Virus record (IMG/VR): IMGVR_UViG_3300020477_001849
Span: 1-64,000 of that record
Length of the DNA: 64,000 bases
Reading direction: 5' to 3' (one strand)
Source: a virus
Each line of letters begins with the position of its first letter. Positions within the stretch are counted from its first letter, which is position 1. Shown in pieces: positions 18,904 to 27,919 of the stretch. Below the pieces are notes generated by a model that was not told the origin of the DNA, did no database searches, and saw only the letters and a list, made by a program, of their open reading frames with translations. Made by a program: the position numbers and the translations under genes.

Positions 18904-19386
18904 TCATCCTGCTACATATAGCATTACCTGGACCTGTTTATCAAATGCATTTAAAAGAGGGATATCAAATGTTACCCTAATTCCAATCTTAGCAACATCT
19001 TTGTTGTCAAGGTGATCTGTAAAGGTTGTGAAGTCCTTTAAGGTTATAAATGGCATATATTTTGCAGATGTAGCAGATATTCTCTCCATTGCTACAGCAT
19101 CGATATCTTCACTGCCAAGTTCAAATGTTAATTCTCTTAAATTTGCACCAAAGTCATAATGAACCATCCTCTCACCATGATTTGTTAAGACCATATTTCG
19201 AAAATTATCTACCATCTGATCCCCAATGTCTTTATGCATCTTAAATAAACCGTCATCAGTTTCGCCATACTCTATGGGTGTTTTAATACCCAAGGGTAAT
19301 GCATCCTGTTGTGGTAACAGCTGCTGCTCATCTAAGCTGGAAAGACCTGAGCTGATGAAACTGTATGTCTTTTGGTTTTGTGGCAT
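18904..19386 (-). CDS. 25: Baseplate wedge subunit, gp25 (GPW/gp25 family), 160 aa
   Basis: Small conserved wedge protein that caps the sheath-baseplate junction. The family motif is clear: DNFRNMVLTNHGERMVHYDF with GANLRELTFEL after it, followed by the C-terminal strand pair IGIRVTFDIPLLNAF. About 40 extra residues at the N-terminus precede the conserved core. It is the first gene after a 135-base gap, which includes a possible terminator, so it may head its own transcription unit. Confidence 0.92.
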   Translation of the reverse strand: MPQNQKTYSFISSGLSSLDEQQLLPQQDALPLGIKTPIEYGETDDGLFKMHKDIGDQMVDNFRNMVLTNHGERMVHYDFGANLRELTFELGSEDIDAVAMERISATSAKYMPFITLKDFTTFTDHLDNKDVAKIGIRVTFDIPLLNAFDKQVQVMLYVAG

Positions 19387-19455
19387 TCTCTGCTCTATAG
19401 AGTTGTCGTTATGGATTAAATATGTACTCTAGCAAATCCTATAACGAATAGAGCT

Positions 19456-19506
19456 TAAATAAAACACGCGTAGTGATATATACGCTAAAAGATATACAAA
19501 TATCTT
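19456..19506 (-). terminator. Possible weak terminator or attenuator
   Basis: On the minus strand two small hairpins follow the end of the 19522-20739 gene. The first has a 7-bp AT-rich stem with a 4-base loop (19489-19495 with 19500-19506). The second has a 5-bp GCGTA/TACGC stem (19468-19472 with 19481-19485) followed by GTGTTTTATTT. Either alone is weak. Together with the 135-base gap they suggest a transcript end or pause before the gp25 gene. Confidence 0.4.
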
Positions 19507-19521
19507 AAGATATGACGGCTA

Positions 19522-20739
19522 TTAGCTGTCTTTTGTAATAATCGGTGGGAGTGCTAGAATCCTCAAGTCACCGGGTGGTAGGCATGCTAGTAGGTGATGC
19601 ATATGTATCGCTTTCCAGTTAACGGTACCAATTTCTGGCATCTCTTGAACAGAGTATGGCTCCGTAACAGGTGGAATGGGCACAGCATTCAAATCATCTA
19701 AGTTGGCAGAGATTGCCGAAGTGCCTGGATCGGGGACGCTCAGTGATAATAATTTAGCGGATCCCTGGGTCAATGCCATCCCAATATCTGTATCTACTAC
19801 ATTGGCGGCACCCAATATAAGGCCGGTCCATGCGGCAAGCACATCACCAAGTACTTTACCCAGCAGGCCCTCGTCTTCTGAAGCTGCCAACTTCTCATAT
19901 GTCTCTTCACCTGCTGCTAATCCTAAGGACAACAAGACCTCATCAGGCTTTGTCGCCAAAAGTGCCATTACCGGAATTGCAGGAAGTGGAGGAATCATAT
20001 ATGCTGTTGCAACCTCGGGTGCAATAACCTCGTTAAATACCGTAAATAATACTGGAGCAACAGCATCAATTATCTTTTGTCCGTCCTCATCACCGTATAA
20101 TGCCTTCACAGAATCCTGAAGAAGTGCAGGGGCACCTGCTGATATTGCAGGAAGCGATCCACCTGCCTGTAGAATACTATCTTTTACAATCCAGTCAAGT
20201 GCATTAAATACTGTATCATCACCACCATTACCATGGGGATCAATGTTGAACCCCCCCGGGGCCCCGTCCCACTCTAAACCTAGGTCCGGTGGGGCAGGCT
20301 GGCCTGAATATGATGTTACAACGGCCATTAGCAGGTTTGCATACCCTAGCGGATCTTTAATGTCCATCGGGGCATCAAGTTGTGTCGTAGATCGTAAGAT
20401 AATTGCCTTCATCATCGCAAGCTTATCTCTGGCCCAGGAGGCATCTTTAAGAGTATTCTCATCCGGTATTGAATCATCATTAAAGCGTCCGACAATATAT
20501 GAAAATACAGGTTTTTTTGCGCCGAGCCGAACTGCGGGGTTGGGGTCGGTTGCAAGTGCCTCCATGTACACCTTTGACGCGCTCATTTTCACATTTGCTA
20601 GTGTCGGAGACATGTCACCGGCTTGAAGGACTGGGTTTTGAGGGGGAATAGTGGGTACGGTACCTGCCCCCGCATTTCCTGTAAACCCGGGCTTGTATAG
20701 GGGGTCATTATCTATAGTCTCTTCATATACTTCAGGCAT
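19522..20739 (-). CDS. Baseplate-region protein of unknown function, 405 aa
   Basis: I do not recognise this protein. It has a Pro/Gly-rich N-terminus, a helical middle rich in Ala and Leu with several hydrophobic stretches (for example PALLQDSVKALYGDEDGQK and MIPPLPAIPVMALLATKPDE), and a C-terminus ending in HMHHLLACLPPGDLR. The hydrophobic segments contain many prolines and look more like packed helices than membrane spans. Its start overlaps the stop of the spike-like gene by one base, so it may assemble with it, for example as a hub or spike-associated protein. That is inference from position only. Confidence 0.8.
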   Translation of the reverse strand: MPEVYEETIDNDPLYKPGFTGNAGAGTVPTIPPQNPVLQAGDMSPTLANVKMSASKVYMEALATDPNPAVRLGAKKPVFSYIVGRFNDDSIPDENTLKDASWARDKLAMMKAIILRSTTQLDAPMDIKDPLGYANLLMAVVTSYSGQPAPPDLGLEWDGAPGGFNIDPHGNGGDDTVFNALDWIVKDSILQAGGSLPAISAGAPALLQDSVKALYGDEDGQKIIDAVAPVLFTVFNEVIAPEVATAYMIPPLPAIPVMALLATKPDEVLLSLGLAAGEETYEKLAASEDEGLLGKVLGDVLAAWTGLILGAANVVDTDIGMALTQGSAKLLSLSVPDPGTSAISANLDDLNAVPIPPVTEPYSVQEMPEIGTVNWKAIHMHHLLACLPPGDLRILALPPIITKDS

Positions 20740-22349
20740 TAGGCATCATTCTTCATGAAGATTGTTTTACTTTTCATCTGGGTCAGCTTGCCCTGTAACG
20801 TTGTGGCCGCCGTTACGACAGGACTGTCAGGGACACCTAGGTTGCATATTGACAATGTGAGGTTCGTACAGAATTCATCCAATAGTTCCACAAGTTTATC
20901 ACCCATCACTGCAGCCTGAGCCTTTGACTTTGCTGGATCCCCCAAAAATATCTGGTCTGCCTGCCCGTCGCCTATAAATACCTCTTTTGCATCAATAGCA
21001 ACTTTTCCACCTGGTAATAGTGAAACAGAACACCTGTTTGCAGGGTCGGCGCCTTCCCTAATTATTAGAATTGAACCATCCGCCGGTGGCTTTGTAGCAG
21101 GATCCTTCCTGGCAACTATTCGAACCTCATTGGATTTCATTATCACATAAGCATTATCATCAACGGCCTTGACCTTAAGGTCATTCTTAACAAAATCACC
21201 TAGAGAATCCAGCAGCTTAAAGTTGGTATCACCTGATGTTTTCATTGAGATATACACACGTGAAAGGTCGGACATGAAATCCGGATCACCCTCCTGTGGG
21301 TTTGCATACCAGTTATTTTTTACTAGAATTATCTCTTCATTATCTTCAGGTGTAGCATCAGTGCCGGCTGGTGAAAAATCTGATCCGAAATTAACAGGGT
21401 TCTTATTTGTCTCTTTCCAACTACGTGTATTTGCTATGGTGAAAGGCTTAGTCCCATCAACCTGACCTCTGCCTGCGACGATATCGATTGTCCCCTTAAG
21501 TGCCGGTTCTTTTGCAGCACTTATACTATCCCCCCTATTCCCAAATGGAAATCCCTTATCAACCTTAATATTTGCATTACTGACAGTTGTCCCATCACCC
21601 TTTGCGGGGTCGGTTGAGCTTTTGTCAGGGGTATTAGTGCCTGTGAAACCCCTATCTTCACCAAGGCATATCAGTGTATTATTCGACCCCTGCAGGGCTA
21701 AATCACCTGGACGCTTAGTAAACCTAGGAACTGCCTCAAAATTTACTGACTTATTCGATATCGAGCCAGTAAAAATCATATCATAATCATCTGGCATCGC
21801 TAGGGTAAATGTATCATCAGTGTCAGTGCCATTCATGAATGCCGGCTTATCGGGAGGTGTTTCTGACTTAATCTTCGTAGCAACCTCCATCAACGTTCGG
21901 TCCCAATGGGTAAAGTTGATATCATCGACGAAGTCAGCAGCTGGAATTCTACACAGCCAGAACATTAGATCTGATGTTGTTGTTGGATCGGGATCTATTA
22001 GAAAAACAGTCTCACCTGCCTTAACCGGTAGTCCTATGTGGGGAGGAAAAATAGGATAAGCAACAGACACCTTTTGTCCTTGCGCTGACTTAGCACGATC
22101 CAAGCCCCCTGTGACATCCCTAACCAGAATTGAATTACGGGGAGCCGATATCAGGTATGCACTATTCTGACATTCATCAAAGTATATATCCCTCTGCTTA
22201 GCAGGAATAGCACCTGGGTCATTTAGTACCTCTACAACGACACCAAACCTTAAGGTGGGTTGTGCCGGTGCTTCCGCCTCCGCAAATGCGGATGTAGGAT
22301 TTGAGTCGCTAGCCAGGTAATCGACATAGTCAAAATTGCGTCCGGCCAT
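20739..22349 (-). CDS. Baseplate hub/spike-like protein (gp5-like without lysozyme), 536 aa
   Basis: The N-terminal 150 residues look like an OB-fold of the kind at the base of tail spikes: FGVVVEVLNDPG, AYPIFPPHIGLPVKAGETVF. The last 120 residues carry short strands and the motif VAIDAKEVFIGDGQADQIF, then a helical end AAVMGDKLVELLDEF. That end motif is frequent in phage spike and baseplate assembly proteins. No lysozyme domain, as found in T4 gp5, is visible in the middle. It lies upstream of the gp25-gp6 pair, the expected place for a hub gene. The spike role is likely but not certain. Confidence 0.75.
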   Translation of the reverse strand: MAGRNFDYVDYLASDSNPTSAFAEAEAPAQPTLRFGVVVEVLNDPGAIPAKQRDIYFDECQNSAYLISAPRNSILVRDVTGGLDRAKSAQGQKVSVAYPIFPPHIGLPVKAGETVFLIDPDPTTTSDLMFWLCRIPAADFVDDINFTHWDRTLMEVATKIKSETPPDKPAFMNGTDTDDTFTLAMPDDYDMIFTGSISNKSVNFEAVPRFTKRPGDLALQGSNNTLICLGEDRGFTGTNTPDKSSTDPAKGDGTTVSNANIKVDKGFPFGNRGDSISAAKEPALKGTIDIVAGRGQVDGTKPFTIANTRSWKETNKNPVNFGSDFSPAGTDATPEDNEEIILVKNNWYANPQEGDPDFMSDLSRVYISMKTSGDTNFKLLDSLGDFVKNDLKVKAVDDNAYVIMKSNEVRIVARKDPATKPPADGSILIIREGADPANRCSVSLLPGGKVAIDAKEVFIGDGQADQIFLGDPAKSKAQAAVMGDKLVELLDEFCTNLTLSICNLGVPDSPVVTAATTLQGKLTQMKSKTIFMKNDA

Positions 22350-22352
22350 GAT

Positions 22353-22718
22353 TTAATCCTCTATTTGTGCAAAAATATCATCCGGATTAACACGGGCAGC
22401 TCTCTCTTCACATTTTGTTATCAGTTCGGCTAGCCGCAGTATCTGGTCATTCGATTTACACATTCGCTCGATATACTTCGACAATGTAGGCCCTAGGGTA
22501 ACATGCTCAGTAGTCCCTGATTGCATTTGTTGAAATGCATCAGTAAATAACATGCCTGCATTCTCCCTATCCATTACTGCATTATGGTATATCTCTTTCC
22601 ATAACAGCTTCTTTTTATCCTCTGATGCATCTATTGAATCAAGTAGCTCTGCAAAGTCTGCTACTTTTTGCTGGCTGTTCCTATACTTGTCAAACATCTT
22701 ATCGACATCATTACTCAT
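22353..22718 (-). CDS. Small acidic helical protein next to the late sigma gene, 121 aa
   Basis: Largely alpha-helical protein with many charged residues and a C-terminal helix LSKYIERMCKSNDQILRLAE. It overlaps the end of the gp55-type sigma gene by four bases (ATGA-type), so the two are probably translated together. In T4, late transcription needs gp55 plus a small partner, gp33, of similar size (112 aa). This protein could be such a partner by position, but I see no convincing gp33 motif. A structural or packaging role is equally possible, since it precedes the spike gene. Confidence 0.8.
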   Translation of the reverse strand: MSNDVDKMFDKYRNSQQKVADFAELLDSIDASEDKKKLLWKEIYHNAVMDRENAGMLFTDAFQQMQSGTTEHVTLGPTLSKYIERMCKSNDQILRLAELITKCEERAARVNPDDIFAQIED

Positions 22719-23446
22719 AGCAATTCCTCCAATATCGTCTTTTGTTTAACTATATCTTTATAATGTTTTCTAATAGATGACATTGCAACAGACAGCTGTT
22801 TAGGATTGAGCCCTGATATATCTCTGACATATACAAAAATCGCCCTTTTGTTTAAAAAATCTAATTCATCTATATTCTTAAACACCGTAGTTATGGCCTC
22901 GATACATGCTATTTCTTTTTGGCCTTTCACCCTACTTCTAATTTTTACTAAAATTTCCAGTATCTCATTTCTGAGATTTCTCTTAATTAATATCTCGTCA
23001 GGAGCAGGGACAACATCATAGTTTGCTAGAAAACTTTTGTCAACCGCATTCATTGAACTATAGTCACTCAAGCTGACATGTCTCATTGCCCGCTTCTTTA
23101 GCTTTCTAGAATTCATTATAAGCCAATTTTTTGCAACAACATTAAAGTAAGAAAAAGCCTTAGTTCCTCGAGACCCATCCCATTTATGAATAGTCTCATA
23201 TAAAAAACTAACACAATCATTCTTTAAGCTAATATAAGGCTGCTGGGGATTTACAAAGCCGTAAACGAAGATTAAGTTCTCTGCCAGTTTATCGAATGCC
23301 GGCAATATTTCTTCTACGTATATTTTTTCTTTGTCGTCCATAGAATCAGTATCTTGATATTTTTGAATACTGGCCTGAGTATCTTTACTGAAGTATGGCT
23401 CTTGACCGGAGCGGCGGCGCCTCCTTGTTTTTTTCTTTCCTTGCAT
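22715..23446 (-). CDS. 55: gp55-type late sigma factor, 243 aa
   Basis: Sigma-70-family factor that would direct host RNA polymerase to phage late promoters. The centre has the region-2 signature seen in gp55 proteins: ISLKNDCVSFLYETIHKWD, then GTKAFSYFNVVAKNWLI and a basic segment SRKLKKRAMRHVSL. The N-terminus is very basic (KKKTRRRRRSGQE), unlike T4 gp55, and may contact DNA. The C-terminal 100 residues have a second helical block but no clear region 4, as expected. It is longer than T4 gp55 (185 aa). It lies between the glycan cluster and the baseplate genes, both probably late. Confidence 0.85.
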   Translation of the reverse strand: MQGKKKTRRRRRSGQEPYFSKDTQASIQKYQDTDSMDDKEKIYVEEILPAFDKLAENLIFVYGFVNPQQPYISLKNDCVSFLYETIHKWDGSRGTKAFSYFNVVAKNWLIMNSRKLKKRAMRHVSLSDYSSMNAVDKSFLANYDVVPAPDEILIKRNLRNEILEILVKIRSRVKGQKEIACIEAITTVFKNIDELDFLNKRAIFVYVRDISGLNPKQLSVAMSSIRKHYKDIVKQKTILEELL

Positions 23447-23468
23447 GGTCGGGAATCTCCATTTTAAA

Positions 23469-23768
23469 TTATTCCTCAGTAGGTGGCGGCGCCTCGTCTA
23501 CACGGGTTATTGAATTTGCAACGTATAAAATTGCATCTCTACTTTTCTCTATATCAGTTAAAACTCTACGTATTTCTGGACTATCGTAAAAAAGAGGTGT
23601 TTGTAGCACATTGTACATGCTGCTATATCTCTCATCCAAAATATCAAGTGAGCTCTCTATTGCATCTTGAAACTTTAGAATCGTTAACCCAAATCTTATT
23701 GCGTAAAATGTAGAGATTATAGATAATAAAGATAAAAAAGCGACTATGAGGACAATAGGCCAGCTCAT
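23469..23768 (-). CDS. Small single-span membrane protein, 99 aa
   Basis: The N-terminal 30 residues form a hydrophobic segment (PIVLIVAFLSLLSIISTFYA), followed by a helical, charged soluble tail that ends in a Pro/Glu-rich stretch. This predicts one inner-membrane helix with the tail in the cytoplasm or periplasm. It overlaps the upstream glycosyltransferase gene by four bases. No family was recognised. It is one of only two clear membrane proteins in the window, so it could anchor another phage protein at the membrane, though nothing proves this. Confidence 0.8.
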   Translation of the reverse strand: MSWPIVLIVAFLSLLSIISTFYAIRFGLTILKFQDAIESSLDILDERYSSMYNVLQTPLFYDSPEIRRVLTDIEKSRDAILYVANSITRVDEAPPPTEE

Positions 23769-24928
23769 ACAAAATACTTCCCTATTGCACTATCGTATAG
23801 AGAATTTATGCTGCCTTGATTGAACGTAGTTAGTAACTTTTCCCTAAGCTCTTTTGCCCACTGTTTAGGAATTACGTTGGACTTTCTAAATTTCCGAAGC
23901 CTGGCACGTGCATGCTCACTAGAAGCCTCAGCCCACCTTGCATTTTGCATAAAAATTTGATTATCAACCCTCGTCTCATGAATAGGTGACAATTGATAAT
24001 CTACGCTGACATATTTTCCGAGGCGTAAAAAATCGACATGTCCGGACCATGCTGTTGCAATAACAGGTAGCCCGCTAGCTGCCGCCTCTAATATTGGAAG
24101 GCCAAAACCCTCGCCTCGTGTTAATGATACCAGTGCAGAAATTTGAGGATGCCTGTATAGAGAAGCTACCTCCTTAGTCGACATTGCACCGTGGATCATA
24201 TGAACCTTAGGATAAGGACCCTCTCTAATCTCGCTAACAAGCTGCTGTACAATGCCGCTAGTTATTTTTCTATCAATTTTTGTATTTTTTCCTGAGTTTG
24301 TTTTTAGCACTATTCCGACATCAGGATCATCTTTAAATTCATCACAAATCCACTTTATAGTATTGAATAAATTTTTCCTATCATTATAGGGATTATTTCC
24401 TGTTAATTGACCAAAAACAAGAAAATTGAAGTCCGTCTCAAACTTAATGTCGATAGGGTCTAAATCTTCTTTCTCAATATCCTCATAGAAGGACTCGGGG
24501 ACAACATGCACAGGCACATTACACTTTCCGGAATTCTCTATAACTCGCCTGACATGCTGAGATGGTACGACAATACAGTCCATCTTGTTACATGCATTTA
24601 TCCACTCAGGATTACATACATCTGTTTCCACAAATGCAGATACACCTATGTTGATATTTGCCAAATTAGGATCCCACTCATTTGGCAGCTGTACCTGTAT
24701 CGAAATGTCACATTTTGCTGGAGGATTATTGGATCTAGCCATTATTTCTCCAGCAAGGCCTGACTCTATATCCGGATTAACCATCCATGGTGTGATCCCC
24801 CAGGGTACACAACTCGTAAAAATATTGGACTCAGGATATCTATTCAGTAGCCACTTAAATATCTGCCTCGAGTGTGTACCATACCCAGAATACGTTAACA
24901 ATGGTGCCCTAATTATAATATTTTTCAT
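23765..24928 (-). CDS. GT4-family glycosyltransferase, 387 aa
   Basis: Retaining GT-B glycosyltransferase that transfers a sugar from a nucleotide donor, presumably in the cytoplasm. The C-terminal domain has the E-x7-E signature in TRGEGFGLPILEAAASGLPV, and the N-terminus has a glycine-rich acceptor-side loop (TYSGYGTHSRQI). The middle VFGQLTGNNPYNDRKNL marks the hinge into the donor domain. It is the last gene of the 30-kb glycan block, overlapping the small membrane protein gene by four bases and following another GT4 by two bases. Donor and acceptor cannot be told from the sequence. Confidence 0.9.
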   Translation of the reverse strand: MKNIIIRAPLLTYSGYGTHSRQIFKWLLNRYPESNIFTSCVPWGITPWMVNPDIESGLAGEIMARSNNPPAKCDISIQVQLPNEWDPNLANINIGVSAFVETDVCNPEWINACNKMDCIVVPSQHVRRVIENSGKCNVPVHVVPESFYEDIEKEDLDPIDIKFETDFNFLVFGQLTGNNPYNDRKNLFNTIKWICDEFKDDPDVGIVLKTNSGKNTKIDRKITSGIVQQLVSEIREGPYPKVHMIHGAMSTKEVASLYRHPQISALVSLTRGEGFGLPILEAAASGLPVIATAWSGHVDFLRLGKYVSVDYQLSPIHETRVDNQIFMQNARWAEASSEHARARLRKFRKSNVIPKQWAKELREKLLTTFNQGSINSLYDSAIGKYFV

Positions 24929-24930
24929 GC

Positions 24931-26184
24931 TTAAAATGTCCTACACACCCAGCTATTATGATTATCTTTCCAGTTATCAATAGTATGCATCAGCGTATCA
25001 TGCCATTTATCGATTGTATCCTGGTGTAAAAATTCAGATAAGACATACTTCCTAGCCTTTTCTCCCAGCTTTTTTCTACCCTCAGGACCCTCTTCAAACA
25101 TTTTCATTAATGCCGCAGCAATTGTCTCTGCCGACGTGTAGTCCTCAAAAATATAGGGTACCGATTGTGAACCCACAAGCGATTTGAGCTCGATCGGTAA
25201 TGCAACACCGTTCTCAGTTCCATCCCTGTGGTCTACAACCTGCCTGGTCAAGCCTCCTGTTGTAGTGGCTATAATCGGGGTACCTGTCTGCATTGCCTCC
25301 AGTGTCGACAAACCAAAACCCTCAGCATAGCTCACCTGTATACATGCGTCAGAAATATTGTGTAAGACATTCATATGATTAAAATCAACTCTTTCAGTTG
25401 AAAAGACAACGCTTTGTTTTACATCGAATAGCTCAACGACGCTGAATAGGTTTGGGCCTTCGTGATCCCCGGGGTCAGTATGCATAAGCAAAGTGACTTT
25501 ATCATGCCCATATTTTTCCTTGACTTCCTTGACAAACATAGACCACGCCCACACAAGGTCTGCGGGTCGCTTCCTGCGTGCATTTCTGTTTATCCATAAA
25601 ACCACGAAATGATCTTCTCTCTCTTTTCCCAATAGAGAAACCCTACACGTATCTATGTCTTTCTTACTCATAGGAAAGAAGATGCCTTCGGGAAGCGAGT
25701 GAGGAATAAAATTTGTCTTTTCCGGAAAATTTTCACTAACAACTTCATATGTTAAGTGAGAATGACAATTGATTAGATCTGTTGATTCATAAAGAACATC
25801 ATTAAACCTGGGTGTCGGCCGATTATCCCATACATGCCACCACACTATAGGGCACACTTGATGAATTTCATCTTCCATCTCAAACAACCACGTAAAAAAT
25901 CGGGGATCTGTGAATAGAAAAACTGCATCAGGTTTCTCTGTTGCTAGTGTGACCCTTAGCATCTCAGGTGTGCCGAAACCATCAACAGGCTTAATAATAA
26001 AGTCGTCATTAACAACTACTGTCTCATAGTCCCCATGTTTAATCGCTGCGCCGAACTGACGAAAAGACCAACAGCCTTTCTTGATCAAGCCCTCGATTAA
26101 ATGGCGACTTTGCACACCGACGCCTGACGTACATAAAGCATGATCAGATAACATTAATACTTTTTTCTTATTTGCCATATGCAA
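24931..26184 (-). CDS. GT4-family glycosyltransferase, 417 aa
   Basis: Second GT-B transferase of the block. It starts with KVLMLSDHALCTSGVGVQSR, the glycine-containing acceptor loop, and has HFVVLWINRNARRKRPADL at the domain junction. The donor-site signature is YAEGFGLSTLEAMQTGTPII. It is followed after two bases by another GT4 gene (23765-24928), so the two may add consecutive sugars. Substrates are unknown. Confidence 0.9.
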   Translation of the reverse strand: MHMANKKKVLMLSDHALCTSGVGVQSRHLIEGLIKKGCWSFRQFGAAIKHGDYETVVVNDDFIIKPVDGFGTPEMLRVTLATEKPDAVFLFTDPRFFTWLFEMEDEIHQVCPIVWWHVWDNRPTPRFNDVLYESTDLINCHSHLTYEVVSENFPEKTNFIPHSLPEGIFFPMSKKDIDTCRVSLLGKEREDHFVVLWINRNARRKRPADLVWAWSMFVKEVKEKYGHDKVTLLMHTDPGDHEGPNLFSVVELFDVKQSVVFSTERVDFNHMNVLHNISDACIQVSYAEGFGLSTLEAMQTGTPIIATTTGGLTRQVVDHRDGTENGVALPIELKSLVGSQSVPYIFEDYTSAETIAAALMKMFEEGPEGRKKLGEKARKYVLSEFLHQDTIDKWHDTLMHTIDNWKDNHNSWVCRTF

Positions 26185-26214
26185 AACCTATCCCTTATTG
26201 AGAAACAGTTAATA

Positions 26215-27084
26215 TCAATCTTTTTCTATCACTGCCCTACCATTCATAAGCTCCCAATCCCTATATTCTCTCACCTCATCATTTTTTTCTTTTACTGCGT
26301 TGAGAACGCTGGGGGAAATATCAAAATTACTCATTACATTAATCATTGCAGACAAATCCTTCGGAAAACAGTGGCCGCCATAGCCAAAATGCCCATCAGG
26401 ACCAGGAACAGAAAAGTGTGACTTGCCTAATCTATCATCATACAATGCATATTCTGCAACTTTATCATAATCAACCCCTAGCTTTTCACAGACCTGGTAT
26501 ATTTCATTTGCAAATGAAACCTTTGTGGATAGAAAACAATTTATAAAATACTTCACCATCTCAGCATGGGTTGAGCTGGTCTTAATAATTGGTATTGTAG
26601 GAAACGCTTTTCGAAACATCGTCTTCACCATCGATGATGAAGGGCGCGGCCCTCCGACGATAATCCTTGACTGATTTTTAAAATCATCAAATGAATTTGC
26701 CTCTGTTAAAAACTCGGGGCTAAAAACTATCGATACACTTGAATACTTCTCATCCAGATAAGCAGTTGTCCCCGGAGGAACTGTCGATTTTATGATCAGT
26801 ATCTTGTTATCTAGATTATTGGCTGAACATAATTCATTTATATCGCTTATTGCCTTCTCAACAATACCGGTATGACAGCTGCCATCTTTATGCATCGGCG
26901 TTGGCAGGCATACAAAGACAAAATCAGACTTTGAAACAAGGTGATATAAAGACTCGCAGTTTCTTAGTTCAGGCTTAATATCATATGTTAATACGCTATA
27001 AAAATCTTTTAGGCCTTCGCGGATTGCGGACCCCACGAAGCCCTGGCCGACTATTCCTACTTGGTATTCTTGATTATTTTTCAC
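26215..27084 (-). CDS. UDP-glucose/GDP-mannose dehydrogenase family protein, short form, 289 aa
   Basis: Members oxidise a nucleotide sugar C6 alcohol to the uronate using two NAD+. Seen here: Rossmann loop VGIVGQGFVGSAI, the IIKSTVPPGTT and SPEFLTEANS motifs, the central NCFLSTKVSFANEI helix, and the active-site GGHCFPKD with Cys239. Family enzymes are usually 390-450 aa and include a C-terminal sugar-nucleotide-binding domain, which is missing here. A similar short paralogue lies at 27912-28769. Either the substrate differs or the second domain is supplied in trans. Overall it is a likely oxidoreductase of the glycan pathway, with the exact substrate unknown. Confidence 0.85.
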   Translation of the reverse strand: MKNNQEYQVGIVGQGFVGSAIREGLKDFYSVLTYDIKPELRNCESLYHLVSKSDFVFVCLPTPMHKDGSCHTGIVEKAISDINELCSANNLDNKILIIKSTVPPGTTAYLDEKYSSVSIVFSPEFLTEANSFDDFKNQSRIIVGGPRPSSSMVKTMFRKAFPTIPIIKTSSTHAEMVKYFINCFLSTKVSFANEIYQVCEKLGVDYDKVAEYALYDDRLGKSHFSVPGPDGHFGYGGHCFPKDLSAMINVMSNFDISPSVLNAVKEKNDEVREYRDWELMNGRAVIEKD

Positions 27085-27094
27085 TTATTTCTCC

Positions 27095-27919
27095 TTAGGT
27101 ACAATGCTCAGTTTGATGATAATCACAATATGTGCATGAATTTCTATTTTTTACATAAAATCCCTTTCTAACAGCCGATATCATGCTATCGACCATTTTT
27201 CTGGATTTTGCTATTGTCTTTGGCCCGGCTGAGATGGGGAAAAACTCGCATGTGTTCCCCGGCTTTCCTCCTCTCTTTAAAAGAATAAACCCACACCCTA
27301 CATCCTTGAGGGGTATGCCATTCTTTCTAGACCAAAAATCTTTATACAAAATAATTTGAGCCTGTGTCAAAAAATCCTGCTTTTTTCTTCTATCCCACCC
27401 ATAAGACTTTGCAGTCTTCCAGTCTAGGATCCAATATTTGTACGTTCCATTTTTCCTAGGAACCTTTATGATTGCGTCGATAAATCCCTTGAAGTTTAAA
27501 TCCTTCGCCTCTATAAACTCGTATAGCTCTTCTTCAGCACGAACAGGTTCCCATCCAGGAAAGGTCTTATCTAAAAATTGCGGAACATCATCCCACATGT
27601 TAGATGCCCATTGGCACCACTCACCTACTGGGTGGTACTTATACCACCCTGGCTGAACCTTGACCCAATCAGGATTATCAAATCCATTTTTCTCCCAAGC
27701 GTCCTTAATATTTTGTAACAGTTTATCCTTGGGAATATCTCCTGTATTAAGAAAACTCTCGCAGCCCTCATGAACATTAGTACCAAAATCTAGGTACGGT
27801 GAGGGCTCGAACTTATCAATCTTATCAATATGCTGTAGCTTATGACGGTAAGGGCACTCTTTCCAACACCTCACCTCTGAGTATGACACATGTTTCTTTC
27901 CTGTCGGGAAATCACTCAT
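27095..27919 (-). CDS. PD-(D/E)XK nuclease with iron-sulphur cysteines (Cas4/RecB-like), 274 aa
   Basis: Predicted 4Fe-4S DNA exonuclease of the Cas4/AddB type. It opens with VSYSEVRCWKECPYRHKL, a typical start for this family. Catalytic residues can be placed as His50, Asp148 (GFIDAII), Asp166 and Lys168 (ILDWKTAK), with Gln187 after them. Cys22 plus Cys262, Cys265 and Cys273 form the expected four-cysteine cluster. It probably acts in phage DNA recombination or repair. It is out of place functionally: the only nucleic-acid enzyme inside the glycan block, set between two related sugar dehydrogenase genes and overlapping one by 8 bases. Confidence 0.85.
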   Translation of the reverse strand: MSDFPTGKKHVSYSEVRCWKECPYRHKLQHIDKIDKFEPSPYLDFGTNVHEGCESFLNTGDIPKDKLLQNIKDAWEKNGFDNPDWVKVQPGWYKYHPVGEWCQWASNMWDDVPQFLDKTFPGWEPVRAEEELYEFIEAKDLNFKGFIDAIIKVPRKNGTYKYWILDWKTAKSYGWDRRKKQDFLTQAQIILYKDFWSRKNGIPLKDVGCGFILLKRGGKPGNTCEFFPISAGPKTIAKSRKMVDSMISAVRKGFYVKNRNSCTYCDYHQTEHCT

